From Closterium sp. NIES-65 (taxonomy: Eukaryota; Streptophyta; Zygnematophyceae; Desmidiales; Closteriaceae), in contig CANXME010002675.1 in assembly GCA_948144175.1 (NCBI GenBank), forward strand, positions 1,674,001 through 1,738,000: 64,000 bases of DNA, written 5' to 3'. The notes under the pieces were generated by a model. It searched no databases and was not told the DNA's origin. It worked only from the letters and a program-made list of their open reading frames with translations. The translations under genes were made by a program, and so were the position numbers. This document shows, piece after piece, positions 42,411 to 53,633 of the stretch (position 1 is its first letter; every line of letters begins with the position of its first letter).

Positions 42411-42627
42411 CCCGAATTCGGTAGAAGGCAATTTGGTGGCAACCGAAAAGCCTAGAATTCGGTGCACGCAACCTAGATCGGTGCCTACAACTATAATAAT
42501 AATAGTAAAGGCAACGAACCTAGGAAATCAAGCAAAATCATGCAAGATAAAATAAAGCTAAGCTAGTAATAACATAATATAGTCCAGGCAAGCTAGGAAA
42601 GCCAGCATAAGCCGTCGTACTCTCATA
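42411..42627 (-). repeat. I 5' LTR, partial (217 bp)
   Basis: Matches 32811-33027 with about 14 differences by eye. It ends at the CTACA duplication (42628-42632), which fixes the right border of Gypsy I. Confidence 0.85.
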
Positions 42628-44973
42628 CTACAACTTACCTACAGGACCAATTTTTCACTGATACTAGCCTAGGGGGAGAGCTCGTGGCAATCTGTATGGA
42701 CTCACGCACTAGCGAGCACCTTGCCACGTTCACTCGGAGGCCCGGGTCTTGTCTGTACACACTGACCACTGAGTCTGCATAGGTGGCTGAGTCAGATCAA
42801 GTAGCTGCGTCGGTTGAGGTAGCTGCGCCTTGTTAAAATCGTCTCCTCATGCACCAGACTCTCCTCTAGCACCACCGTCTTGGTCACCCCTCCTTGCCAC
42901 GCCTGCGTGGCATGCAGTCCTGCCTCCTTATGTCTGGCCTCCCTAGGTCCCTTCCCCCGCTCCCGAGATCGCTTGCGCCGCCGTGCCTTCCTTGCGTCGA
43001 GGGGCGCCAGAGCGCCGCTCCTCACTCCTACTCGTTTCCTCCGACCACAGCTCCTCTGGAGACCCTCCACATGGACGTGTGGGGTCCGGCCTGCATCACT
43101 GGACAGAGAGGAGTGCGCTACTTTTTGCAGGTTGTTGACGACTACACGCGCTACACCACGGTCTTCCCCTTGCAGAGCAAGGTGGATGCCCGCTGTGTGT
43201 TGAACTACTGGATCCGTACTACCCGTCGCCAGCTACCCGCTGCGGCTACATTCTGACCGAGGTGGTGATTTTTGCGGTGCTGAGGGCATCCACCAGTCAT
43301 GCTTCCGGCCTCGCAGCAGAATGAGATTGCAGAGCGTCACATTGGCTTGGTTATGGAGGTTGCTTGCACCTCCATGATCCATGCGGCTGCTCCCCATTTT
43401 CTATAACCGTTTGCGGTCCGATACGCCGCTGAGCAGCTCAGCCTCTGACCCCGTGTCTCGCACCCGGAGACCTCCCCTACCTTGTGGTGGACGGGAGAGG
43501 TTGGTGATGCGTCGGTGTTTCGGGTATGGTGTTCCCATACTCTTGTCTGCGATCATCCCGTAGGCAAGCTCTCTCCTCGCACTCTTCGCTGCGTCTTCCT
43601 TGGCTTCCCTATCGACGTCCCGCCCTGGGAGTTTTACCGCCCGGGTTTTCGTCGTGTCCTCTCCTCTCAAGACGTCACCTTTGACGAGTATGTCTGCTTC
43701 TACCATCTCCACCCTTATCGCAGTTCCCCCGTGCCCCTCTCACCTCTCTTCCTGGTACCCGACCCCGCCCCCCGGTAGGCCGCCTCCCCCCACAGGGTCC
43801 TGCTCCGTCAGGTTTGTCTCACGTAGACCCACCCCCCTTGGTTGAGCCTTTGGAGGTCTCCTCTGACACCTCTGGCCCGGCTGAGGGGGGTGACCCGACT
43901 GCTGCTGACACTTTGGCCCCTTGCCGCTCAGTGCGCTTGGCGGCCCCTCCTGGGTTTCCGCCTCGGCCTTCTTCACCACCTCTGCAGCCAGTTGTTGTGG
44001 ACTCTAGTGCTGCTGGAGGTGGTGACACTGGGAGTGCGAACTATGGGGGTGCTGGTTATGGGGGTGCTGAGTGTCCTACGGGTACAGGAGGAGCTGGAGG
44101 TGGTACAGTTGGAGCTGCTGGAGGTTCTGGTGCTGGTGGTACTGGAGTTGGAAGTGCTGGAGGTCCTCGCACTGGAGACACTAGTTCTGGCGGTACTGGT
44201 GTACGCCGACATGAGACTCTCTCCCCCGAGCGGCTTAGCGAGTGGGCTGTCCCGTGGGGCAGCCCTGGTGGTGGAGGTAGCCGTGCTCGAGCTGGAGGTG
44301 CTGGGGCTACTGGGGCTGGAGGTGCTGGTGCTAGTGGTACTGGAGTTGGAGGTTGTGGAGGTCCTTGTGTTGGAGACGCTAGTGCTAGCGGTATTGGTAC
44401 ACGTCGGCAGGAGACTCTCTTGCCGGAGCGGCTTCGCGAGTGGGCTGTCCGGTGGGGCAGTCCTGGTGGTGGAGCTAGCCGTGCTAGAGTTGGAGGTGCT
44501 AGAGCTGGAGGTCCTGGAGGTACTGGAGCTGCTGGTGCCGGAGGTACTGGGGCTGCTGGTGCTGGAGCTGCTGGTGCTGGAGGTGCTAGAGTTGGAGGTA
44601 CTGGAGGTACTGGAGCTGCTGGTGCTGGAGGTGCTAGAGCTGGAGGTACTGGAGGTACTGGAGCTGTTGGTGCTGAAGGTACTAGGGCTGCTGGTGCTAT
44701 AGGTGCTGGAGCTGCTAGTGCTGGAGGTGCTAGAGTTGGAGGTGCTGGAGGTACTGGAGCTGCTGGTGCTGGAGGTACTGGGGTTGCTGGTGCTGGAGGT
44801 GCTGGAGCTGCTGGTGCAAGAGGTGCTAGAGCTAGAGGTGCTGCAGGTGCTAGAGCTGTAGGTGCTGGAGATGGAGGTACCGGAGGCTCTGGAGCTGGTG
44901 GTACTAGAGGTACTGGAGGTGCTCGAGCTGGAGGTACTGAAGGTGCTAGAGCTGCTGGCGGTATGGGTATTGC
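42628..44973 (+). pseudogene. H, second part (GAG-pre-integrase, integrase, hinge)
   Basis: Resumption of H after Gypsy I. It reads SEHLATFTRRPGSCLYTLTT, HHRLGHPSLPRLRGMQSC, HMDVWGPACITGQRGVRYFL, VVDDYTRYTTVFPLQSK, and the integrase C-terminal FLGFPIDVPPWEFYRPGF. The hinge (43814-44973) has RSVRLAAPPGFPPRPSSPP and Gly/Ala/Thr repeats. It also has two copies of a module RRHETLSPERLSEWAVPWGS / RRQETLLPERLREWAVRWGS (about 44200-44275 and 44400-44470), the same kind found three times in H's Gag region. M is inserted at 44974, and RT and RNase H of H are not seen. Several breaks. Confidence 0.8.
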
Positions 44974-45097
44974 TGTCAAAACTATATTTTAGGCTGTAGT
45001 GGGGCACTCCTTATGGGGTACAGTACTGTTAGGTTTTGGCCTATACAAACCTTGTATTGTCCTATTTCTAGTCATTCTCGTTTCCTACTTTGTGACA

Positions 45098-45145
45098 TGG
45101 TTTCAGAGTAAGTTCCCTAGTGGGAACGTTTTTTTTGGGCCCACC
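45098..45145 (+). promoter_or_regulatory. M primer-site variant, conserved palindrome and GGGCCCACC
   Basis: TGGTTTCAGAGTAA follows the LTR. GTTCCCTAGTGGGAAC is at 45112-45127 and GGGCCCACC at 45137-45145, the same order and near-equal spacing as in B, J and N. Confidence 0.8.
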
Positions 45146-45892
45146 GTGTTAGTTTCATTTTTTTACTGCCCTGCCCGAAGCGCGCATCGCACCTGCCTCG
45201 CCAGCGCTGTCGCGCGCTCTGCCCTACTACCGCCCTTAGCGGCCCTGCCCTTGCGGCCCATCGCGCCCTTACCCTAACAGCCCGTCAAGGCCCTTATCTC
45301 GCCGCCTTCGCGGCCCTGCCCTGTCGCCGCCCTTAGCGCCCCGCCTTAGCTGTCGTCGCGGCCTGCTTTAGCCGTCGTCTCGGCCCTGCCCTACCCGCCT
45401 GCTGCGGCCTGCTTTCGCTGCCCGCACGGCCCTGCCCTGCCGCCTCTCGTCACAGCCTTGCTTTGCCGCAGCATCGACGCGCCCCTACCCTGCAGCCGCC
45501 GTGACGCGGCCCTGCCCTGCTCTCCAGCTGCCTACTCATGGCCCTGCCCTGCCGCCGAGTCGCGGCCCTGCCCTGCCGCCTCGTCGTAGCCCCTGCCCTG
45601 CTGCCTCGTCGCGGCCCCTGCTCTGCCGGCTGGTCGCGGCCCCTGCCCTGCCAGTCGCGGCCTTGCCCTACTCCCGCCCCTGGTAAGCGCACCGCCGCGC
45701 CCGCGCCGCCCTGCCGAGCCGCGTAGCCCTGCCGAGCCGCGCCACCCTGCCGAGCCTCGCAGCTCTGCCGAGCCGCGCCGCCCTGCCGAGCCGCGCCGCC
45801 CTTCCGAGCCGCGCCACCCTGCCGACCGCGCTGCCCTACCGAGTTGTGCTGCTACTACTACTTCTGCAGCTCCTGCTACTGCTACTCCCACC
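45146..45892 (+). repeat. M leader: GC-rich degenerate repeats
   Basis: GCGGCCCTGCCCTGCCGCC-like and GAGCCGCGCCGCCCTGCC-like units between the primer-site region and the Gag start. No regular period is kept for long. Open frames here are low-complexity and I reject them as genes. Confidence 0.72.
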
Positions 45893-46986
45893 ATGGCTAA
45901 CCCTAGCATACTTACCTTCGATGCTGAGGGTCGAGCAGTCGATTTCGAGGTCTGGGTCGATGACCTGCAGCTCCTTCTGCAGTGCGACTCTAGGGACGGA
46001 GTCTCACTGTTCGATCACACGTCTGGCATCTCTGCTCCACCTGTTGCCGATGCTGACAGTGCAGTTCGGTCGCAGTGGACCACGCGTGATGCTGGTGCTC
46101 GTCTCGCTATTCGTAGTCACCTGCCGTATGCTTAGTGCGCGCACTTTAGCTAGTACAAGACTGCTCAGACTCTGTATGACGCTGTTGTTGCGCGCTACTC
46201 CTCCCCTGCCTCTGCTGCCCTTAGCCGCCTCATGCTGCCGTACCTGTTCCCTGACCTAGCCGCTTTTGCCACAGTCGCTGACCTCATTACCCACCTCCGC
46301 ACTAGTGACACCCACTACCGCGCTGCGCTTCCTTCCGAGTTCTGCGCCAAGAACCCCCACCCTATGTACATCACCCTCTTCTATCTCGTCACCCGGCTCC
46401 CTGACTCCCTTTGTTCAGTCAGGGACCACTTCCTCTCCCTTTGCCCCACCACGCTCACCGTTGCCCTCCTCGAGGAGCGCCTCCTTGCAGCTGAGAAGAG
46501 TATAGTCACTGTAGGAGCCTCTCGTGGTGACCCTCATGCCCCTTTCTTTGAGGGGTGCTCCCCCGTTCCCCTTTTGCCCTTTGTTGCCTCTGCTGCTGCT
46601 GTCAACCTCGTTGGCACCGAGTCGGTTGGGGCTGCGTCTGCTCCTAGTGGGAGGCGCCGCAGCGGCAAGGGCAAGGGGGGAAAGGGTAGTGGAGGGACGG
46701 CGGGGGCAGCGGTGGTGGCGGTGGAGGTGGTGGAGGGGGTGAGGGTGGAGGTGGGGGTGGTGGCGGCGGCGGCGGCAGTGGCAGTGGGGGTGGCGGCGTC
46801 GTTGGTGCTGGTCGCGGTGGCGCTGTGCAGCGGGGAGGCTTTGGCGGTGGCCAACGCCAGCGGCAGCAGCGTTCTCGTGAGGCCCTGTCGCCCCAGCAGC
46901 TTCGTGAGAGGTACGCTGGGCGTGGGAGGTCTGGGGGTGCTGGTCCCTGCGCTTACGTTCTCCGCACCGGCGAGCGTAGTGGGGAG
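45893..46986 (+). pseudogene. M gag remnant
   Basis: The start MANPSILTFDAEGRAVDFEV sits in a CACCATGGC context. It continues with WTTRDAGARLAIRSHLPYA, LITHLRTSDTHYRAALPSEF, LFYLVTRLPDSLCSVRDHFL and EERLLAAEKSIVTVGASRGD, then a basic and Gly-rich region and ALSPQQLRERYAGRGRSGGA followed by GPCAYVLRTGERSGE. It ends at the junction with P's LTR. Broken. Confidence 0.82.
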
Positions 46987-47293
46987 TGTGAGAATAAGAA
47001 CGAGGAAAGAATGAACTAGGAAGCAGGTGGGTACAAGTAGGAGTGGCGGCGGCGTTGGTGCTGGTCGCGGTGGCGCTGTGCAGTGGGGAGGCTTTGGCGG
47101 TGGCCAGCGCCAGCAGCAGCAGCGTTTTCGTGAGGCCCTGTCGCCCCAGCAGCTTCGTTAGTGGTACGCTGGGCGTGGGAGGTCTGGGGGTGATGGTCCC
47201 TGCGCTTACTATCTCCGCACCGGCGAGCATAGTGGGTAGTGTGAGAATAAGAACGAGGAAAGAATGAACTAGGAAGCAGGTGGGTACAAGTAG
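46788..47293 (+). repeat. 253-bp tandem duplication across the M/P junction
   Basis: 46788-47040 and 47041-47293 are two copies of one 253-bp segment, differing at roughly 15-20 sites. Each contains the end of M's Gag piece (with the L-R-E-W motif) plus the first 54 bp of P's LTR. As the junction itself is duplicated, the event came after P was inserted. Confidence 0.85.
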
Positions 47294-47341
47294 GAAAACC
47301 ATATTGCGTACCCCACTACAACCTACAATATAGTTCTGACA
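47240..47341 (-). repeat. P 3' LTR (102 bp) with polypurine tract beside it
   Basis: On the minus strand begins TGTCAGAACTATATTGTAGG and ends TTCTTATTCTCACA. It is preceded on that strand by TATGGGGGTG (47342-47351). Shortest LTR in the window. Confidence 0.85.
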
Positions 47342-47589
47342 CACCCCCATAGGCAAAGTGGGGGACAAGCAAGAGAACAAGGCAAGGTCAAGCTCAGGGT
47401 GGATCACAACGTCACCACACATTCTGAGCACAAGTTCAAGGCCATAAGGCCAGTTCACATGCAGGATTATATATCAAGGTGAACAAGCAAGTGTAAGCAT
47501 GCAGGTGAAGGTATGTATAGATCACAGCACAAAAGTCAAGAAGTAAGCAAGAGAGGCTAGGTAGGCACAAGACCTAACATAGTACAAAA

Positions 47590-50500
47590 CCGCTGATGAT
47601 CACAAGGCTGAAGTGCCTTGGTAAGGATATCAGCAGTGTTGGCCCGAGTGGCCTCGTAAGCAAGACGAAGCTGACCACCCTTCTGCAACTCTCGAGCAAG
47701 GAGGTAGCGCAGGGCAATGTGCTTCGTTCTGTGCTCAAGTCTGTGCTCCTAACACAAGGCAAGCATGGCCTTGTTGTCGACGTACAAAACTGGAGGAGAA
47801 CGAGGCGCCTCTCCCAAGCCGGTCAGCAGGTAGGTGAGTCAGCGTAACTCCTGTGCAGCCATGGCCCCAGCGTAGATCTCAGCCTCACAACTGGAGCTGA
47901 GAACAGAAGACGAGCGGGTAGACCGCCTCGAAACAGAGCCGGAACCAAGGCTGAAGGTGAAACCCTGTGACGACCGCTGCGTAGCCAAGTCGTCAACCCA
48001 AGAAGCATCTGCGTGACCAGTGAGGACAACTCGAGCAAGTCCTCCAAGCACGAGCCCCATGCCCGACGTACTACACAGGTAGCGCAACACCCTCTTAGCT
48101 GCATCCATGTGCTATGGTCTGTATCTCCCAGGAGCAACATAGCGTGCCAAGATGCTAAGAGGGTATGCCAGGTCAGGTCGAGTGCAGGTCATCAGGTACA
48201 TGAGGTAGCCAACAAGCTCTGGGTACAGGCCACTCGGCTCTACGGACTCATCCGAAGGCAGAGCTGAGAGCGAGTGGCGAGTAGACAGAGGAGTGGCCTG
48301 AGGCGAGGAGTACGTGAAGCCGGGTGATTTGCAAGCCAAGATAGCTGTGAAGTTCATCCAGGTCTGTGCACATGTGTCTCTTCTGCAGCTCCAACTTCAC
48401 GTGGGCTAGTCTAGCTGTGTCAGCACTAGCAAAGACCATGTCGTCTACGTACACGAGGATGTAGAACGGCGGCAGAGTAGTGTGGGTGCAGAGAAACAAC
48501 GAAGGGTCAGCAGTGGAAGGAGCAAACCCAAGAGCCGCAAGCGTAGTCCTCAGTGTGTCGTGCCACTCACGGGGCGCCTAGCGGAGACCATAGACTAGCC
48601 GCCGGAGGCTCCACTAGGTACCAGGAGGAAACGATCCAATGAAGCCAGGTGGGCGGCGCAGCCAGATCTCCTCGTGCAGGCTGCCCTGTAGAAAGGCTGT
48701 GCTTAAGTCAAGAGAGTGACGCTCGTAGAGACGCTGAGCAGCCGTACCCAAAGAGTGGTCATCTTCGGGATGGGAGAGAAGGTCTGAAAGTAGTCAACTC
48801 CCTGCCGTTGACTGGAGCCTCGAGCCATGTAACGTGCCTTGAAGACAGGCGGAGAACCCGGCAGCCGCTTCACCCTGAAAATCCACATACCATCAACAAT
48901 GTTCGCCCCAGGTGGGGGAACCTCGTCGACGTAGGTGCATGAGGACTTCCAGGAAGCCATCTCTGCATCTATGGCTGTCTGCCAATAAGAGGAGTAGGGA
49001 TTCTCTATCGTCTCTGCGTAAGAGCGCGGGGTCGGGATGTCTGGTGCATCCGGGTCTCCCTCAGGTGCAATCAGCATGGACACGAGATGAGGTACAGCAG
49101 TGGCAAAGCACTCAAACTCCTCCTGACTCAAAGGAAGGGTCAGTGACAACAGTGGCCAGGAGACGCATGACAGTAGGACTAGCAGCACGAAGGGAGTCAG
49201 ACTCCGGGTCTGGACCGACAGGAAGGGAGGACGCAGGAAGAGACGGCAGAGGGACACGCTGTGGAGCAGTGGAAGGAAGCAGTGCCATCTGGTGTGTGCC
49301 GGGGACAGGAGGAGGACGATGACGCGAACCACGACGACTAGTGCGAGCAGCACAAGCAGGCGACGCAGGACGAGACTCAGGCTCACGACGCTCAGCAAGA
49401 CCTCCGGTCGGACCAGTGTAAGGAGAAGGAGCAGGCAGTGGGGAGGCGGGCTGTAACTGTGACTACGATTGGACAGGCGGTAAACACTCTAAGGAAGGAG
49501 CAGGACCAGTAGAAGGCGGGAGACCAAGAACCTGCTGAAGGAGCGGAACGAAGTACGGCCGCGGCCGCGCAGCGCCTCCAGAACCTGCAGGGACAGCACC
49601 AGCACCCCCAGCGTCAGCTCCAACTCTAGTAGCACCACCAGCTCAAGCAGCACCTCCAGTAGCTCCAGTAGTGCCAACTCCAGCACCCACAGGAGCAGCG
49701 GCTCCAGCAGCACCTCCAACTCCAACACCTCCAGCAGCTCCAGCTCCAGCAAAACCACCAGAAGCGCCAGCAGCTCCAGTAGCGCCAGGGCCAGTTCCTC
49801 CAGCAGCACCGCCAGCTCCAGCAACACCTACTCCAGCAGCACCGCCAGCTCGAGCACCTCCAGCAGCTCCGTCTCCAGCAGCACCACCAGCCCAGCAGCT
49901 CCAGTACCTCCACTACGAGCACCTCCGGGACCAGTGGCTCCAGAACCCCTAGTAGCTTCAGCAGCAGCAGGATTTCAAGCGCCCGTAGCACCACCAGCTC
50001 CAGCAGCACGGCTCGAGCACCGAGCAAACCACTCAGGCAGCTGCTGTGGAGAGAGTAGCTCCCGACAGGACGAAGCACCCAAAGGACCTCCAGGTTCAGC
50101 ACCCCCAAACTCCACACGCGCAGGCTCAGCACCCTCAGGCTCCGCATCCCGACACTCAGCAAACCTAGGCTCAGCAGCCCCAGGCTCAGCACCCCGACAC
50201 TCAGGACCCCTAGGCTCAGCACCCCTAGACCCGGCACCCGCAGGCTCAGCACCCCTAGCAGCACCAGAGTCAACAGCTACCTCGATAGGCTCGACTTCGT
50301 CTACCTGGGACACACCTGAGGGGGAAGGACCCAAAGGGGGGAGGGGTTCTACCGGGGGAGGACCTGGCGCGAGGAAGAGCAGCGCGGGGGTGAAGGGGGG
50401 CAGTGCGGTAGGGGAAGAGACGGTAGTAAGGAACCGACTCATCAAACGTGACGTCCTGAGAGGACCGAACACGACGCGAGGTGGGGTGGTAAAACTGCCA

Positions 50501-51840
50501 ACCAGGCGTCAGGGGGGAAGCCAAGGAAGACGAAGGGAATAGCACGAGAGGACAGCTTGTCCGCAAACAAATCGCAGACGAAAGCTCGAGATCTTCAGAC
50601 ACGGAACGCAGACGCATCGCCAACCTTCCCCATCCACCGCAGAGTATGTATGGTCTCCAGCATGGAGACCTGGGGCTGGAGGTTGATCAGATGCGCAGCG
50701 TACTAAACCTCGAACGGCCACAGAAAATGGGGAGCAGCCGCATGGATCATGGACGTACGAGCGACGTCCATGACCATGCCAATGCGGCGCTCAGCAATCC
50801 CATTTTGCTGCAGAGAGGCCGGAAGCATGAACGACTCGCACATGCCCTCCGCACGACAGAAGGCTCGCAGAAGGTCGGAGGAAAACTCTCCACCTCTGTC
50901 GGAGTGCAGACGCAGCACAGGAAGGTCCGAGCCGAAACTCTCGCTGAGCTGACCACGGGCAGCGCGGATCCACTCGATCAACACCTCAGTGACCTCACCC
51001 TTGCGACGCAAGGGGCTTAGTGACCTCACCCTTGCGACGCAAGGGGAAGACGGTGGTGTAACGCGAGTAGTCGTCAACGACCAGCAGAAAGTAGCGCTCG
51101 TGACCCTGTCCACGGACGCGGGCTGGGCCCCACACGTCCATGTGAAGAGTCTTCAGGGGAGTCTCTGTTGGAGGGAACTCGGAGGAGTGAGGAGCGGCGC
51201 GCTGCCGCCTCTCGACGCAAGGAACGCAGGTAGGGGCAGGCCCCCGGGGGGAGGGGAGGGAGAGACCGGGGAAGACCAGTGACAACGACACGGAAGGCCA
51301 TGCCTCGGAGACGAGGCAGGGAGGGGTGACCAAGGCGGTGGTGCAGGAGGAGAGTCTGGTGAGACAGGAGGCGACACGAACACGGGGCAGACTCAGGACC
51401 AGACCGGGACGCTGAGCAATTACCTGACCCGACGTTGCTACCTGACCCGACTCAGCAACCGGAGGAGACACGGTAGTCAGGGTGTACAGGCTCGACCCAG
51501 GCTGACGGGTGAACGTGGCCAGGTGCCGGCCCGTCGGAGTACACGAACAGTGGGTCACTCGCTGACCTCCATGAGTGAACTGGTCAACCCACGCGTCCTG
51601 AAGGTCAGCTCTACTCACCAAGTTCGTGGAGAACGAGGGGAGGTGGAGGCCAGACAGAGAGCCAGACGGGACCGCCGGACACGGCAGAACCGTCGAAGAG
51701 TATGCAAGGACTGGACCCCCAGAGGGGTCAGCCAGAGAGACTGCCACTAGCCGACTGAGCGGCGAGAGTGTGGTGCTGTCGCGAAAGAAAGAGCGGGAAG
51801 CACTCGAGTCAAGGGTGAAAGTGTGCAAGACCTGAGCTGA
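47590..51840 (-). pseudogene. P pol remnant: protease, integrase, hinge, RT, RNase H
   Basis: RNase H: VLTGHADASWVDDLATQRSS and SSSCEAEIYAGAMAAQELR (47839-48108). RT: DAEMASWKSSCTYVDEVPPP, VFKARYMARGSSQRQGVDYF, ILVYVDDMVFASADTARL (about 48250-48960). Integrase: WIRAARGQLSESFGSDLPVL, LHSDRGGEFSSDLL, QQNGIAERRIGMVMDVARTS (about 50700-50990) and the APGWQFYHPTSRRV tail near 50490. Protease FTLDSSASRSFFRDSTTLSP near 51790-51840. The hinge carries GGAEP-like repeats and SCRELLSPQQLPEWFARCSS. Many breaks. Confidence 0.82.
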
Positions 51841-53271
51841 CGCGGTACCTGAGAGAGCAGACTCACTAGCACCTGGAGCAGCAGACTCACTAGCACCTAG
51901 AGCAGCAGCCTCAATGCTCGGGTCGGGCGGAACACACAAGTAACAGTCACCCTCAGCACTAATAGTTACAGCATACATAGCAGCAAGGATAGCATCATAA
52001 TCAAGATCAAAGATAGCAACCCCCGACTAAAGCAAATCACCCCAGCGAGGGAGCTCAACGACGCCACAAAATTGTGGACGCCAGGCGTCAGTCAGGAAGC
52101 CGAAACAGCGGTGCGTGGCATGCGGCCCTCCGCACGTCTCCCCACTACGCTCGGCGGTGCGAAGAACATAAGTGCAGGGACCAGCACCCCCAGACCTCCC
52201 ACGCCCAGCGTACCACTCACGAAGCTGCTGGGGTGACAGGGTCTCACGAGAACGTTGCTGCTGCTGGCGCTGGCCACCACCAAAGCCTCCCCGCTGCAAG
52301 CGCCACCTTGACCCGCACCACTGCCGCCCCCACCCCCACTGTCGCTGCCGCCGCCGCCGCCACCCCCACTGCCACTGCCATAGAAGTCCCCACTCCCGCC
52401 ATCACCCCCACCTCCACCCCCACCCCCTCCGCCGCCTTCACCGCCACCACCGCCGCCCCCGTCGTCCCCTCCAGTACCCTTGCCCCCCTTGCTCCTTCCG
52501 CTGCGACGCCTCCCACTAGGAGCAGACGCAGCGCCGACCGACTCGGTGCCAACGAGGTCGACAGCAGCAGTAGAGGCAACAGAGGGCAAAAGGGGAACAG
52601 GGGAGCACCCCTCAAAGAAAGGGGCACGAGGGTCACCACGAGAGGCTCCTACAGCAACTATACTCTTCTCAGCTGGAAGGAGGCGCTCCTCGAGGAGGTC
52701 AACGGTGAGCGTGGTGGGGCAAACAGAGAGGAAGTGGTCCCTGACCGAGCGAAGGGAGTCAGGGAGCCGGGTGACGAGGTAGTAGAGAGTGATGTACATA
52801 GGGTGGGGGTTCTTGGCGCAGAACTCGGAGGGAAGCGCAGCGCGGTAGCGAGTGTCACTGGTGCAGAGGTGCATAATGAGGTCAGCGACTGTGGCAAAAG
52901 CGGCTAGGTCAGGGAACAGGTTCGGTAGCATGAGGCAACTAAGGGCAGCAGTGGCAGGGGAGGAGTAGCGGGCAACAACAGCAGCTGTACAGAGTCCTAG
53001 CGGTCTTGTACTGGCTAAAGTGCGCGCGCTCAGCGGACGGCAGCTGACTACAAACAGCAAGACGAGCAGCAGCATCGCGCATGGTCCACTGCGAGTGGAC
53101 AGCACTGTCAGCATCGGCAGCACGTGCAATAGAGACGACGGACGTGTGATTGAACAGTGAGACTCCGTCCTTAGAATCGCACTGCAGAAAAAGCTACAGA
53201 TCATCGACCCAGGCCTCGAAATGAACTGCCCGACCCTCAGCATCGAAGGTAAGTACATTAGGGTTAGCCAT
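51841..53271 (-). pseudogene. P gag remnant
   Basis: Minus-strand start at 53271 matches the MANPxxLTFDAEGRAV start of M. It carries YRAALPSEFCAKNPHPMYIT, TRLPDSLRSVRDHFLSVCPT, the basic and Gly-rich region (about 52320-52500), RSRETLSPQQLREWYAGRGR (about 52200-52260) and the cluster GPCTYVLRTAERSGETCGGP then HATHRCF, which is C-x13-C-x3-H-x4-C again. Broken. Confidence 0.82.
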
Positions 53272-53507
53272 GATAGCAGGAGTAGCAGTAGCATTAGAAA
53301 CAGCAGCAGCAGAAGGAGCAGCGCGGCTCAGTATGGCAGTGCGGCGCGGCTCGGCAGGGCGGCGCGGCTCAGTGGGCGGCCCGACCCGGCGGGGCGGCGC
53401 GGCTCAGCTGGGCGGCGCGGCTCGGCTGGGCTATGCGACCCGGCGGAGCGGCACGGCTCGGCTGGGCAGCGAGCAAGCAGGTGCGGATGGCGCACTTAGG
53501 GCGGGTG
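53272..53507 (-). repeat. P leader remnant
   Basis: GCGGCGCGGCTCGGC-type degenerate repeats, the start of P's GC-rich leader. The rest and the 5' LTR are missing, as N begins at 53508. Confidence 0.7.
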
Positions 53508-53633
53508 TGTCAAACTCATATGCTATAGTCTTTGTAGGCTGTAGTGGGGTAGACAATATGGGGTAAAACACTTTTAGGTTTTCCTACTTGTACCCACCTG
53601 CTTGCTAGTTCATTCATTCCTCATTTCTTCACA
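53508..53633 (+). repeat. N 5' LTR (126 bp)
   Basis: Begins TGTCAAACTCATATGCTATAG and ends TTCTTCACA. It has the shared block GTAGGCTGTAGTGGGGTAG and the TAGTTCATTCATTCCTC block of B. The upstream GGGCGGGTG looks like a polypurine tract but belongs to P's leader. Confidence 0.86.

Larger units (their letters stand above)
32664..42627 (-). mobile_element. Ty3/Gypsy chromovirus element I, remnant (with J and K inside)
   Basis: Minus-strand Gypsy copy inserted in H with the duplication CTACA (32659-32663, 42628-42632). Its 3' LTR is 32664-33027, followed on the element's strand by a purine tract (33028-33043) and the integrase C-terminal end with chromodomain (33060-33450). Of its 5' LTR only 217 bp remain (42411-42627). 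Gag, protease, RT, RNase H and the integrase core are not present; instead the space holds Copia J and fragment K. The LTR parts that can be compared differ at about 14 of 216 sites. This is the only Gypsy element in the window. Confidence 0.85.
44974..47239 (+). mobile_element. Copia element M, 5' part (LTR, leader, Gag)
   Basis: Short-LTR Copia inserted in the hinge of H. LTR 44974-45097 (TGTCAAAACTATATTTTAGG … TTTGTGACA), primer site and palindrome 45098-45145, GC-rich leader to 45892, Gag from 45893. It runs into the minus-strand element P, and no protease or pol of M is present. Left flank ATTGC (44969-44973). A few breaks in Gag. Confidence 0.84.
47240..53507 (-). mobile_element. Copia element P, minus-strand copy
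   Basis: Short-LTR Copia inserted in M. 3' LTR 47240-47341, polypurine tract 47342-47351, RNase H and RT about 47590-48960, hinge about 49050-50420, integrase about 50430-51110, GAG-pre-integrase near 51310, protease near 51810, Gag from 53271. Only part of the leader (53272-53507) remains before element N; the 5' LTR is not present. Many breaks, so it is older than J. Confidence 0.86.

Noticed and set aside
43973-45007. A 344-residue Ser/Thr-rich frame on the minus strand
   Set aside because: It is the reverse of the Gly/Ala/Thr hinge repeats of H, which match the plus-strand pol order. Mirror artefact.
53498-53510. GGGCGGGTGTGTCA considered as a polypurine tract that would make 53508-53633 a 3' LTR
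   Set aside because: A primer site, the conserved palindrome and a leader follow the LTR, so it is a 5' LTR; the purine run belongs to P's leader.
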